This document shows, one piece after another, positions 19,845-28,019 of a stretch of 64,000 nt of DNA. The DNA is from Pigmentiphaga daeguensis. Lineage in GTDB: Bacteria > Pseudomonadota > Gammaproteobacteria > Burkholderiales > Burkholderiaceae_B. How positions within the stretch are numbered: the first letter of the stretch is position 1; each line of letters starts with the position of its first letter. Under the pieces are notes generated by a model. The model did not search any database and was not told where the DNA came from. It was given only the letters and a program-made list of their open reading frames with translations. The stretch covers positions 54,826 through 118,825 of the forward strand of contig NZ_BAAAEN010000021.1 in assembly GCF_039523035.1 (NCBI RefSeq), given 5' to 3'. The translations under genes and the position numbers were made by a program.

Positions 19845-20561
19845 TCAGATCGCCCGCCGGGCCATCATTTCCTTGATCTTGCCTATTGCCCGGGTGGGGT
19901 TCAGCCCCTTGGGACAGACATCGACGCAGTTCATGATGGTGTGGCAACGGAACAAACGGTATGGATCCTCGAGGTTATCCAAACGTTCCCCGGTCGCTTC
20001 GTCGCGGCTGTCCGCCAGGAAGCGGTATGCCTGCAGCAGCCCGGCCGGACCCACGAACTTGTCGGGGTTCCACCAGAACGACGGGCACGACGTCGAGCAG
20101 CAAGCACACAGAATACACTCATACAGGCCGTCCAGCTCTTCGCGGGCCTCCGGCGACTGCAGGCGCTCCTTCTCGGGCGGCGGCGTGTCGTTGATCAGGA
20201 ACGGCTTGACCGAGTGGTACTGGTTGAAGAAGTGGGTCATGTCCACGATCAGGTCGCGGATGACCGGCAGGCCGGGCAGCGGCTTGAGCACGATGGGCTG
20301 CTTCAGGTCGAGCAGGTTGGTCGTGCACGACAGGCCGTTCTTGCCGTTGATGTTCATGGCGTCGGACCCGCACACGCCCTCGCGGCACGAGCGGCGGAAG
20401 GACAGGCTGTCGTCGACGTCGTTCTTGATGCGCACCAGCGCGTCAAGCAGCATCTTGTCGTTCGGGCCCAGCTCGACCTCGAGCTTCTGCATGTAGGGAC
20501 GCTCGTCCTTGTCGGGGTCGTAGCGGTAGATTTCGAACTTCACAACACGTTTAGCACTCAT
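19845..20561 (-). CDS. sdhB: Succinate dehydrogenase iron-sulfur subunit
   Basis: The 238-residue protein has three Fe-S cluster motifs in order: C-R-E-G-V-C-G-S-D with a later C ([2Fe-2S]), C-I-L-C-A-C-C-S-T-S-C-P ([4Fe-4S]) and C-H-T-I-M-N-C-V-D-V-C-P-K-G ([3Fe-4S]). It passes electrons from the flavin in SdhA to the quinone site formed with SdhCD. It is separated from sdhA by repeat R3 but is on the same strand and presumably in the same transcript. Confidence 0.97.
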   Translation of the reverse strand: MSAKRVVKFEIYRYDPDKDERPYMQKLEVELGPNDKMLLDALVRIKNDVDDSLSFRRSCREGVCGSDAMNINGKNGLSCTTNLLDLKQPIVLKPLPGLPVIRDLIVDMTHFFNQYHSVKPFLINDTPPPEKERLQSPEAREELDGLYECILCACCSTSCPSFWWNPDKFVGPAGLLQAYRFLADSRDEATGERLDNLEDPYRLFRCHTIMNCVDVCPKGLNPTRAIGKIKEMMARRAI

Positions 20562-20591
20562 CAGAGCACTCCAAAAAAGTTGGGGTCCTCA

Positions 20592-20669
20592 CCCTGGGCG
20601 CCGCGGATCCGGCTTTGCCGGTCCGCCAGCGCCGCCCCCTGGGGGGCGCGCGTCAGCGCGTAGGGGGGG
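20592..20669 (-). repeat. Post-stop structured repeat, copy R3 (between sdhA and sdhB)
   Basis: This copy begins immediately after the sdhA stop codon in operon orientation and lies inside the sdhCDAB transcript. Its distal stem is GCGGA/TCCGC plus CCGGC-TTT-GCCGG and its proximal stem CGCGC-GTCA-GCGCG, equivalent to the other copies. Confidence 0.85.
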
Positions 20670-22448
20670 TTAAAAAGTCCTAGCTTTGGGCGGGAAGCTG
20701 TCGACGGTCAGCGGCTTCATCGTCACGGGCTTGTAGTCCAGGCGGTTGCCTTCGGAGTACCACAGCGAGTGGCGCAGCCAGTTCTGGTCGTCGCGCTCGG
20801 GGAAGTCGCTGTGCGCATGGGCGCCGCGGCTCTCGTTGCGAGCCGCGGCCGACACGATGGTCGCCTTCGCCACTTCGATCAGGTTCTCCAGCTCCAGCGC
20901 TTCCACGCGTGCCATGTTGAAGACCTTGGAATGGTCCTGGAAGGCCACGCTCTTGGCACGCTCGGCCAGTTCCAGGATCTGCCCCACGCCCTCGTCCAGC
21001 AGCGCCTGGGTGCGGAACACGCCGCAGTGGCGCTGCATGGAGTTGCGGATGTCGTTGGCGACGTCCTGCACGCGCTCGCCCTGCTTGCGGCTTTCCATCG
21101 CGTCGACGCGGCCCAGCGTGAAGTCGGCGGCGTCGCCCGGCAGGGCCTTGTGGCTGCGGCGCTTCAGATCGGCGCCGACGATGTGGTTGCCGGCCGCGCG
21201 GCCGAACACCACCAGGTCGAGCAGCGAGTTCGTGCCCAGGCGGTTGGCACCGTGCACCGACACGCACGCGCACTCGCCGATGGCGTACAGGCCGTTGACC
21301 ACGGCATTGGGATTGCCGTCCTTGGGCACGACCACCTGGCCGTGGTAGTTGGTCGGGATGCCGCCCATCTGGTAGTGGATGGTCGGAACGACCGGGATCG
21401 GTTCCTTGATGGGATCGACGTTCGCGAACTTGATCGCGATCTCGCGGATCGACGGCAGGCGCTTGTTGATGGTCTCGGCGCCCAGGTGGTCGAGCTTGAG
21501 CAGCACGTAGTCGCCGTTGGGGCCGGCACCGCGGCCTTCCTTGATTTCCTGGTCCATCGAGCGCGAGACGAAGTCGCGCGGCGCCAGGTCCTTCAGCGTG
21601 GGCGCGTAGCGCTCCATGAAGCGTTCGCCATCCTTGTTCAGCAGGATGCCGCCCTCGCCGCGCACGCCTTCGGTGATCAGCACGCCGGCACCGGCCACGC
21701 CGGTGGGATGGAATTGCCAGAACTCCATGTCTTCCAGCGGCAGGCCCGCGCGCGCCGCCATGCCCAGGCCGTCGCCGGTGTTGATGAAGGCGTTGGTCGA
21801 GGCGGCCCAGATCCGGCCCGCGCCGCCCGTGGCCAGCACGGTGGTCTTGGCTTCGAAGATGTAGATCTCGCCGGTTTCCATTTCCAGCGCGGTCACGCCC
21901 ACCACGTCGCCCTCGGCGTCACGGATGAGGTCCAGCGCCATCCATTCGACGAAGAACTGGGTACGGGCGGCGACGTTGCGCTGGTAGAGGGTGTGCAGCA
22001 GCGCGTGGCCGGTCCGGTCGGCGGCGGCACAGGCGCGCTGCACCGGCTTTTCGCCGAAGTTGGCGGTATGGCCGCCGAACGGACGCTGGTAGATCGTGCC
22101 GTTGGGGTTGCGGTCGAACGGCATGCCGAAGTGCTCGAGCTCGTAGACCGCGTTGGTGGCCTCGCGGCACATGAATTCGATGGCGTCCTGGTCGCCCAGC
22201 CAGTCCGACCCCTTGACGGTGTCGTACATGTGCCAGAACCAGTTGTCCTCACTCATGTTGCCCAGCGAGGCGCCGATGCCGCCCTGCGCCGCGACGGTGT
22301 GCGAACGGGTCGGGAACACCTTGGAGAAGACGGCGACGCTCAGGCCGGCCTGGGCCAGCTGCAGCGAGCAACGCATGCCGGATCCACCGGCGCCGACGAC
22401 CACCACATCGAACTGGCGGCGCGGAAGAGAAGATTTAACGGCGGCCAC
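20670..22448 (-). CDS. sdhA: Succinate dehydrogenase flavoprotein subunit
   Basis: The 592-residue protein has the FAD-binding G-A-G-G-S-G-M-R near residue 20, the S-H-T-V-A-A-Q-G-G-I-G-A segment containing the covalent-FAD histidine, the substrate-site H-P-T-G and E-G-V-R-G-E-G-G, and the C-terminal R-N-E-S-R-G-A-H-A-H-S-D-F-P-E-R. Length is normal. It oxidises succinate to fumarate at the cytoplasmic face of the inner membrane. It is 3 bp after sdhD, with repeat R3 directly after its stop codon. Confidence 0.98.
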   Translation of the reverse strand: MAAVKSSLPRRQFDVVVVGAGGSGMRCSLQLAQAGLSVAVFSKVFPTRSHTVAAQGGIGASLGNMSEDNWFWHMYDTVKGSDWLGDQDAIEFMCREATNAVYELEHFGMPFDRNPNGTIYQRPFGGHTANFGEKPVQRACAAADRTGHALLHTLYQRNVAARTQFFVEWMALDLIRDAEGDVVGVTALEMETGEIYIFEAKTTVLATGGAGRIWAASTNAFINTGDGLGMAARAGLPLEDMEFWQFHPTGVAGAGVLITEGVRGEGGILLNKDGERFMERYAPTLKDLAPRDFVSRSMDQEIKEGRGAGPNGDYVLLKLDHLGAETINKRLPSIREIAIKFANVDPIKEPIPVVPTIHYQMGGIPTNYHGQVVVPKDGNPNAVVNGLYAIGECACVSVHGANRLGTNSLLDLVVFGRAAGNHIVGADLKRRSHKALPGDAADFTLGRVDAMESRKQGERVQDVANDIRNSMQRHCGVFRTQALLDEGVGQILELAERAKSVAFQDHSKVFNMARVEALELENLIEVAKATIVSAAARNESRGAHAHSDFPERDDQNWLRHSLWYSEGNRLDYKPVTMKPLTVDSFPPKARTF

Positions 22449-22451
22449 GAC

Positions 22452-22835
22452 TTAGATTCTCCACAGAATTTGAGCGGCATAGACGACGGAGCCGACCAGC
22501 CACAGAACGGTCAGGACTTGCAGCGCCAGGCGGATGCCCGTCGGCTTGACGTAGTCCATCCAGATGTCACGCACGCCGATCCAGGCGTGATAGGCAAGCG
22601 ACAGGAAGGCCAGCATGGCCAGCAGCTTGCCCAGGGGGAAGCTGAGCACTTCGAAATTGAACAGGCGCACCCAGTTTTCGTAGGTAAATTCCGGAGTGAC
22701 CAGCGCGCCGATGCCCAGCACCAGCGTGTAGACGACCAGGATGACGGCGGTGATGCGCTGGAGGATCCAGTCCTTCACGCCGTAGTGCGCGCCGACGACC
22801 AGGCGCTTGGGACCGATATTTTGCGGGGCCGACAT
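22452..22835 (-). CDS. sdhD: Succinate dehydrogenase membrane anchor SdhD
   Basis: The 127-residue protein has three transmembrane helices (roughly 25-47, 65-85, 95-120) and the motif L-A-Y-H-A-W-I-G-V-R-D-I-W-M-D-Y, whose histidine is the expected heme ligand region. With SdhC it forms the heme b and ubiquinone site. Its start overlaps the sdhC stop by one base, indicating tight coupling. Confidence 0.94.
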   Translation of the reverse strand: MSAPQNIGPKRLVVGAHYGVKDWILQRITAVILVVYTLVLGIGALVTPEFTYENWVRLFNFEVLSFPLGKLLAMLAFLSLAYHAWIGVRDIWMDYVKPTGIRLALQVLTVLWLVGSVVYAAQILWRI

Positions 22836-23251
22836 CAGAATACTCCGAACAGTTTCAAACCGAAGACGACGGTCAGCGCCAGGCTGACGACCAGCACGAT
22901 GCCCGCGGTGCGCTGGGCGGTGTGCTTTTCCAGTCCCTTGTGCAGATCCAGCGCCAGGAACCGGATGCCCGCACAGAAATGATGCAGGTACGCCCAGATC
23001 AGGCCCAGCAGGACGATCTTGACCAGGGGATGGGAAACGAAATCGTGGAACTGCGCGAAGCCGATCTCAGAAATCAGGCTGCGCTCGAACAGCGGCAACA
23101 GCACCAGCGGCAGCGCCAGGAACAACGCGAAGCCGGAAACGCGGTGCAGGATCGACACCTTGCCGGCCAGCGGCAGCCGGTAGCGCGCGATCTGCGTGAT
23201 ATTGATGTTTCTGAACTGTGGGCGGGGTTTTGCGGCAGAGTCGGACATCAC
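22835..23251 (-). CDS. sdhC: Succinate dehydrogenase cytochrome b556 subunit SdhC
   Basis: The 138-residue membrane protein has the SdhC signature H-R-V-S-G near residue 40 and a second H-H-F-C-A-G-I-R motif carrying the heme-ligand histidine, within three predicted transmembrane helices. It is the first gene of the sdhCDAB-sdhE-gltA cluster. A GntR-family gene lies about 210 bp upstream on the same strand, so a promoter is expected in 23252-23463. Confidence 0.94.
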   Translation of the reverse strand: MMSDSAAKPRPQFRNINITQIARYRLPLAGKVSILHRVSGFALFLALPLVLLPLFERSLISEIGFAQFHDFVSHPLVKIVLLGLIWAYLHHFCAGIRFLALDLHKGLEKHTAQRTAGIVLVVSLALTVVFGLKLFGVF

Positions 23252-23463
23252 GACCTCGGGTAAAGTAAGCGAACCATGAAAAAAACCATTGTTGCGAGAC
23301 TGGGCGTCAGGAGTCGTCTAGGAAAACCGGGCCGGCAGGCCAGGCTCTCGTCGGGGTTCCAGGAGCCGGCGTCGCAAAGCCGCCCGAAAGCCGCCGAGTA
23401 AGGCAAACCCTGCTATTTTCGCCCATTCAGCGCCACCGTATCAAATCGTGTCCCAAAACGGCA

Positions 23464-24273
23464 TCAATTGAGGCTGTTCCGGTAGTGGTAGCGCGAAGTC
23501 AGATACAGCCCACGGCGCATCTCGACCGGGCGATCGCCGTAGGTGAACGAGATCCGCTCCACCTGCAGCAGAGGCGTTCCCGCCTCGATATCCAACAGCT
23601 CGGCCTCCGGCTCTCCGGCCGGGACCGCGCGGATCTTCTCGTCGGCGCGGATCATCCGCACGCCGAACTCGCTTTCGAACAGGCCGTACATCGGGCCCTT
23701 GTATTCGGCCAGGCGTTCGGCCGTCAGCCCCCTGAACAGGGAACCCGGCAGCCAGATCTCGTCGATGACGGTGGGGACCTCGCCGAATGACAGCACACGG
23801 CGTACCAGCACCACGCTGTCGCCCGCGCGCAGCTCGAGCGCCTTGGCCACCTCGGCTGGCGCGCGCAGGCGGCGGCACTCCAGGAAGCGGCTGCGCGAGC
23901 GGGCGTGCTGCCCGTCGTCGGGCGCCAGGCGCAGGAAGCGGAACCGGACGCGGTCCTCGTGATGGGTGGCGACGAAGGTGCCCTTGCCCTGCCGGCGCAG
24001 CAGGATGTTGTCGGCGGCCAGTTCGTCGATGGCCTTGCGCACCGTGCCCTGGCTGACCTTGAAGCGGGCAGCCAGGTCCAGCTCGCTGGGGATGGCCTCG
24101 CCCGGCTTCCATTCGCCGCGATCCAGGCTTTGCAGGATCAGGCCCTTGATTTGCCTGTATAAAGGACTGAATGCCGCGCCCGGGGCACCCGGCTCCGGGG
24201 CCATGGCCGGGCCAGCCGTCGCGGGCGCGTCGGTCGAGGCGGACAGGCAGGGCGGATGGGGCTTGAACGGCAT
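23464..24273 (-). CDS. GntR/HutC-family regulator (UTRA domain)
   Basis: The protein is about 269 residues from the chosen M-P-F-K-P start. It has a GntR winged helix (I-P-S-E-L-D-L-A-A-R-F-K-V-S-Q-G-T-V-R-K-A-I-D-E-L in segments, then R-R-Q-G-K-G-T-F-V) and a C-terminal UTRA ligand-binding domain ending R-G-L-Y-L-T-S-R-Y-H-Y. The N-terminal 40 residues are low complexity, so a later start is possible. It lies between sdhC and divergent mdh, and a 28-bp palindrome stands before it, so it is a good candidate for a TCA-cycle regulator. Its effector is unknown. Confidence 0.9.
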   Translation of the reverse strand: MPFKPHPPCLSASTDAPATAGPAMAPEPGAPGAAFSPLYRQIKGLILQSLDRGEWKPGEAIPSELDLAARFKVSQGTVRKAIDELAADNILLRRQGKGTFVATHHEDRVRFRFLRLAPDDGQHARSRSRFLECRRLRAPAEVAKALELRAGDSVVLVRRVLSFGEVPTVIDEIWLPGSLFRGLTAERLAEYKGPMYGLFESEFGVRMIRADEKIRAVPAGEPEAELLDIEAGTPLLQVERISFTYGDRPVEMRRGLYLTSRYHYRNSLN

Positions 24274-24326
24274 GGCCGGGATTGTGTCACAGCGTAACCC
24301 GCGATGTCCAACCAAACCCGTAAAAA

Positions 24327-24354
24327 ATCTTATGTCTTATATAAAACATAAGAT
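24327..24354. promoter_or_regulatory. 28-bp palindromic operator before the gntR gene
   Basis: ATCTTATGT and ACATAAGAT are perfect 9-base arms around a centre that itself contains TTATATAA, so only one pair of the 28 positions mismatches. It lies 53 bp before the GntR start and 232 bp before mdh. It is AT-rich in a GC-rich background, as expected of a GntR-family site controlling the regulator and perhaps mdh. Confidence 0.7.
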
Positions 24355-24586
24355 ATGTTTATTGACGCTCAACGGCGATTTTCCTACACTCCCACGATCA
24401 TGCCGACCCACGCTTGCCGCGCCGCCCGCAGCACCCTGGCGCCCAGCCGCCCTGGCCTGGCCTGGCCGTGGCCGTCGATCTCCCGTCCCCGGTTCTCCAT
24501 CGTGTATCGCGCCGTGCCCTTCCCTCGCGGAGTTACACTGCGCGTCGCGTCATTCTCACTCACCCCCATCCTCTTCGGAGACTCAT

Positions 24587-25573
24587 ATGACCAAGCCCGC
24601 AATGCGCGTCGCCGTCACCGGCGCCGCCGGCCAGATCGGCTACGCCCTGTTGTTCCGCATCGCTTCCGGCGAAATGCTCGGCAAGGACCAGCCGGTCATC
24701 CTGCAGCTGCTGGAAATCCCCGATGAAAAGGCGCAGAAAGCGCTCAAGGGCGTCATCATGGAGCTCGAGGACTGCGCCTTCCCGCTGCTGCAGGAAGTCA
24801 CCGCCCACAGCGACCCCATGACCGCCTTCAAGGACGCCGACGTGGCCCTGCTGGTGGGCGCGCGCCCCCGCGGCCCCGGCATGGAGCGCAAGGACCTGCT
24901 GACCGTCAACGCGCAGATCTTCACGGCCCAGGGCAAGGCCCTGAACGCCGTCGCCAGCCGCAACGTCAAGGTGCTGGTCGTGGGCAACCCCGCCAACACC
25001 AACGCCTACATCGCGATGAAGTCGGCCCCGGACCTGCCCGCCCGCAACTTCACCGCCATGCTGCGCCTGGACCACAACCGCGCCCTGTCGCAACTGGCCG
25101 CCAAGGCCGGCTGCGCCGTCGGCGACATCGAGAAGCTCATCGTCTGGGGCAACCACTCGCCCACGATGTACCCCGACTACCGCTTCGCCACCCTGGCCGG
25201 CAAGCCCGCCCTGTCGGTGGTCAATGACGACGAGTGGAACCGCAACGTGTTCATCCCCACCGTCGGCAAGCGCGGCGCCGCCATCATCGACGCCCGCGGC
25301 CTGTCCTCCGCCGCCTCCGCCGCCAACGCCGCCATCGACCACGTCCGCGACTGGATCCTGGGCAGCAACGGCAAGTGGGTCACGATGGGCGTTCCGTCGG
25401 ACGGCTCGTACGGCATCCCCGAAGGCATCATCTACGGCGTTCCCGTCATCACGAAGAACGGCGAATACGCGGTCGTCAAGGACCTCGAGATCGACGCCTT
25501 CTCGCGCGAGCGCATGGACCTGACGCTGAAGGAACTGACCGAAGAGCGCGACGGCGTCAAGCACCTGCTGTAA
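24587..25573 (+). CDS. mdh: Malate dehydrogenase
   Basis: The 328-residue protein is of the beta-proteobacterial type. It has the NAD motif V-T-G-A-A-G-Q-I-G-Y-A-L near residue 10, G-A-R-P-R-G-P-G-M-E-R, G-N-P-A-N-T-N, and the catalytic W-G-N-H-S-P-T-M-Y-P-D with the proton-relay histidine. It interconverts malate and oxaloacetate. The start follows CGGAG; an open frame extending about 200 codons upstream was rejected because it lacks family similarity. It is divergent from the GntR gene and followed at once by repeat R4. Confidence 0.97.
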   Translation: MTKPAMRVAVTGAAGQIGYALLFRIASGEMLGKDQPVILQLLEIPDEKAQKALKGVIMELEDCAFPLLQEVTAHSDPMTAFKDADVALLVGARPRGPGMERKDLLTVNAQIFTAQGKALNAVASRNVKVLVVGNPANTNAYIAMKSAPDLPARNFTAMLRLDHNRALSQLAAKAGCAVGDIEKLIVWGNHSPTMYPDYRFATLAGKPALSVVNDDEWNRNVFIPTVGKRGAAIIDARGLSSAASAANAAIDHVRDWILGSNGKWVTMGVPSDGSYGIPEGIIYGVPVITKNGEYAVVKDLEIDAFSRERMDLTLKELTEERDGVKHLL

Positions 25574-25662
25574 GGGAAGCCCACCCCCCTACGCCCTTCG
25601 GGCGCCCCCTCAAGGGGGCGATGCGGGTGGACCGGCAAAGCCGGATCCACCGCATCCTGGGG
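25574..25662 (+). repeat. Post-stop structured repeat, copy R4 (after mdh)
   Basis: This copy starts at the base after the mdh stop codon and is inverted relative to R1-R3, so again in the orientation of its gene. Its distal stem reads GTGGA/TCCAC where R1 has GCGGA/TCCGC, a second compensated pair. The proximal stem is CGCCC/GGGCG. Confidence 0.85.
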
Positions 25663-25708
25663 TAACACCGGGCTGGCGTAGAACGGCGTTCTTTTGGCCC
25701 GGCAAGGA

Positions 25709-25745
25709 AGCACGCGAGTACGATATCGTCTCGCGTGCTTTTTTT
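25709..25745 (+). terminator. Rho-independent terminator after mdh
   Basis: AGCACGCGAG and CTCGCGTGCT enclose a short palindromic loop (ACGATATCGT overlap) and are followed by T7. It is about 135 bp after the mdh stop codon, beyond repeat R4. Confidence 0.88.
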
Positions 25746-25786
25746 CGCCCCCCTACCCCTGCGGCGCGACAATATTCGCTGCCGCA

Positions 25787-26016
25787 GGCCGTGTCCGGGG
25801 CGGGCCTGAGGCGGGGCGCATTCGGCGCCGCCGTCGTCGGCAGGCTTGGCGGGGAAGCAAGGGCGCAGCTGTTCGAGCGCGGCAGTAGGGACAGTCCGGG
25901 GGACTGTCCCCGCGCGAGTTCTGCGACCGCCCCGCCAAGCCTGCCGACGACGGGAAGTCCCGCGCAGCGGGACCGGCGTCGCTGCGCCCCGCCTCAGGCC
26001 CGCCCCGGACACGGCC
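25787..26016. repeat. 230-bp nested perfect inverted repeat
   Basis: Three inverted repeats are nested around one centre: 34/34 bases (25787-25820 with 25983-26016), 24/24 bases (25831-25854 with 25930-25953) and 10/10 bases (25888-25897 with 25901-25910). A further hairpin, GTCCCGC-GCA-GCGGGAC, sits in the right interval. No gene is visible inside. It could extrude as a cruciform or fold as one long RNA. It lies between the mdh terminator and the CitE-like gene. Confidence 0.92.
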
Positions 26017-26047
26017 GTCTCAAGAACTCAGACAGAACATCGCACCC

Positions 26048-27043
26048 ATGAAACACCCCTCCGAAGTCCTCCACCAGTCAGCCAAGCCCCCCGCAGTCCT
26101 CCCCGTCTGCGACCACTACGCCGGCTCCGAAAAGCTGATGCAGAAAAGCCTGGAACGCCAGGCCCAGGCCGGCCCCGTGTTCGACGTCACCCTGGACTGC
26201 GAGGACGGCGCTGCCGTCGGCCGCGAGGCCGAGCACGCCGAAATGGCCGCCCGCCTGGCCGCCAGCGATGCCAACCGCCACGGGCGCGTCGGCGTGCGCG
26301 TGCACGACGTCAACCACCCCTCCTTCATCAGCGACCTCGACATCCTCATCGGCATCGCCGGCCCCCGGCTCGCCTACATCACCGTCCCCAAGGTCAACTC
26401 CGCCAACGACGCCCTCAACGCCGCCGAATCCATCGAACGCATAGGCATGGAAATGGGACTGGACCGCAAGATCCCCGTCCACGTGCTGATCGAGACCCAC
26501 GGCGCACTGCGCGAAGTCTTCCGCATCGCCGCCCATCCCGCCATCGAATGCCTGTCCTTCGGGCTGATGGACTTCGTGTCCTCGCACCACTGCGCCATTC
26601 CCGCGCACGCGCTGACCGCCGAAGGCCAGTTCGACCATCCGCTGATCGCGCGCGCCAAGCTCGAGATCTCGGCCGCCTGCCACGCCTACGGCAAGGTGCC
26701 CTCGCACAACGTCGTCACCGAACTGAACGCACCCGACGTGATCTCGCGCGCCGCCCGGCGCGCCGGACAGGAATTCGGCTATACGCGCATGTGGAGCATC
26801 CACCCCTCGCAGATCGACCCCATCGTCGAAGCCCTGTCGCCCACCGCGGCCGACGTCGCGGACGCCGAGCGCATCCTGCTGGCCGCCGCCCGCGCCGACT
26901 GGGGCCCCATCCGCGACGGGGATCCGCAAGCCGGCCGGCTGCACGACCGCGCCAGCTACCGCTACTACTGGGACGTGCTGCGGCGTGCCCATGCCGCCGG
27001 CGTGGACGTGTCGGCCGAGGCACGGCGCCAGTTCTTCTCCTGA
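26048..27043 (+). CDS. HpcH/HpaI-CitE-like aldolase/lyase (malyl-CoA lyase group)
   Basis: The 331-residue TIM-barrel protein has the CitE/Mcl metal and substrate residues in L-D-C-E-D-G-A-A (after V-F-D-V-T), V-L-I-E-T-H-G-A-L and S-F-G-L-M-D-F-V-S. Family members cleave or form (methyl)malyl-CoA or citramalyl-CoA, and some are thioesterases. A long C-terminal extension rich in Arg and Ala follows the barrel, as in malyl-CoA lyase-type proteins. It starts about 30 bp after the nested palindrome. Convergent with the hydroxyacid dehydrogenase, so it is not part of that operon. Confidence 0.87.
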   Translation: MKHPSEVLHQSAKPPAVLPVCDHYAGSEKLMQKSLERQAQAGPVFDVTLDCEDGAAVGREAEHAEMAARLAASDANRHGRVGVRVHDVNHPSFISDLDILIGIAGPRLAYITVPKVNSANDALNAAESIERIGMEMGLDRKIPVHVLIETHGALREVFRIAAHPAIECLSFGLMDFVSSHHCAIPAHALTAEGQFDHPLIARAKLEISAACHAYGKVPSHNVVTELNAPDVISRAARRAGQEFGYTRMWSIHPSQIDPIVEALSPTAADVADAERILLAAARADWGPIRDGDPQAGRLHDRASYRYYWDVLRRAHAAGVDVSAEARRQFFS

Positions 27044-27058
27044 ACCGGGCCGCCGGCG

Positions 27059-28015
27059 TCAGTTGCCGCCGGCCTCCAGGAAGCGGGCGAGCAGCCCCAG
27101 GAAACGGTCGACGACCTCTTCGCGGTTGCCGTCCGAGGTCCCGGCCATGTGGGGCGTCACGAGGAAATCCTCGCAATCCCACAGGGGATGGTCCGGCGGC
27201 AGCGGCTCGGTATCGAAGACGTCCAGGTGGGCGTGGCGCACCAGGCCGCGCTCATGGGCAGCCAGCAGCGCCTGCGTGTCGATCAGGGGGCCGCGCGCCA
27301 CGTTGACCACGCCCAGCGGCCGCTCGGCCCGCAGCGCCTCCAGCGTGCCCATGTTGAACAACCCCCGCGTGGCCGGCGACAGCGGGCAGGCGAAGAACAC
27401 CCAGTCCACCTGCCCCACCCATTCGTGGAAGCGCTCGTAGCCGCCGGTGGCGACCACGCCGGCCACGGGTTCCGCGCTCTGGCGCAGCACCCGCAGCGGC
27501 ATGCCGAGGGTGGACAGGTATTGCCCGATGCGGCTGCCGATCTCGCCCCACCCCACCACCATGGCCTCGGTGCTGCGCAACGCGCGCACCTCGTCGTGCG
27601 CCATCGGCTGCCAGCGCTTCTCCAGTTGCTGGCGGCGCGCCACGTGCAGCCGGCGGGCGAAATACAGGAACCCCGCCAGCGCCGTCTGCGCCACCGCGCC
27701 GGCGTTGGCGCCGGCGGAGTTGGTGACCTGCACGCCGCGCGCGCGCAGGTCGTGGTAGATGCGCCGGTCGGCGCCCGAGGCATAGGTGTGGACCCAGCGC
27801 AGCCTGGGGGCGGCAAGCATCGCGTCGTAGAACGCCGCGGTGGCCGGCGCCAGCCAGTCGTCGGTGGACGGCCAGACGATGTCGCGCGTCAGGAAGACCA
27901 CGTCGGCCTGGTCGGCCTGCCCGATGCCGACCAGGTCGACCCGGCCGGGCCAGCGTGCCAGGAGGCCGGCGTCGGCCAGTTCCCGCGCGCCGCGTTCCGA
28001 ACAAAGAATATTCAT
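27059..28015 (-). CDS. D-2-hydroxyacid dehydrogenase (NAD(P)-dependent)
   Basis: The 318-residue protein has the D-2-hydroxyacid dehydrogenase C-terminal Rossmann domain: G-W-G-E-I-G-S-R-I-G, N-V-A-R-G-P-L-I-D (catalytic Arg), D-V-F-D-T-E-P-L (Glu) and L-V-T-P-H-M-A-G (His). It reduces a 2-oxo acid, for example glyoxylate or hydroxypyruvate, or works in reverse. It starts 4 bp after the frameshifted Bug gene and is third in an operon after the enolase-superfamily gene. Confidence 0.9.
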   Translation of the reverse strand: MNILCSERGARELADAGLLARWPGRVDLVGIGQADQADVVFLTRDIVWPSTDDWLAPATAAFYDAMLAAPRLRWVHTYASGADRRIYHDLRARGVQVTNSAGANAGAVAQTALAGFLYFARRLHVARRQQLEKRWQPMAHDEVRALRSTEAMVVGWGEIGSRIGQYLSTLGMPLRVLRQSAEPVAGVVATGGYERFHEWVGQVDWVFFACPLSPATRGLFNMGTLEALRAERPLGVVNVARGPLIDTQALLAAHERGLVRHAHLDVFDTEPLPPDHPLWDCEDFLVTPHMAGTSDGNREEVVDRFLGLLARFLEAGGN

Positions 28016-28019
28016 TGCC

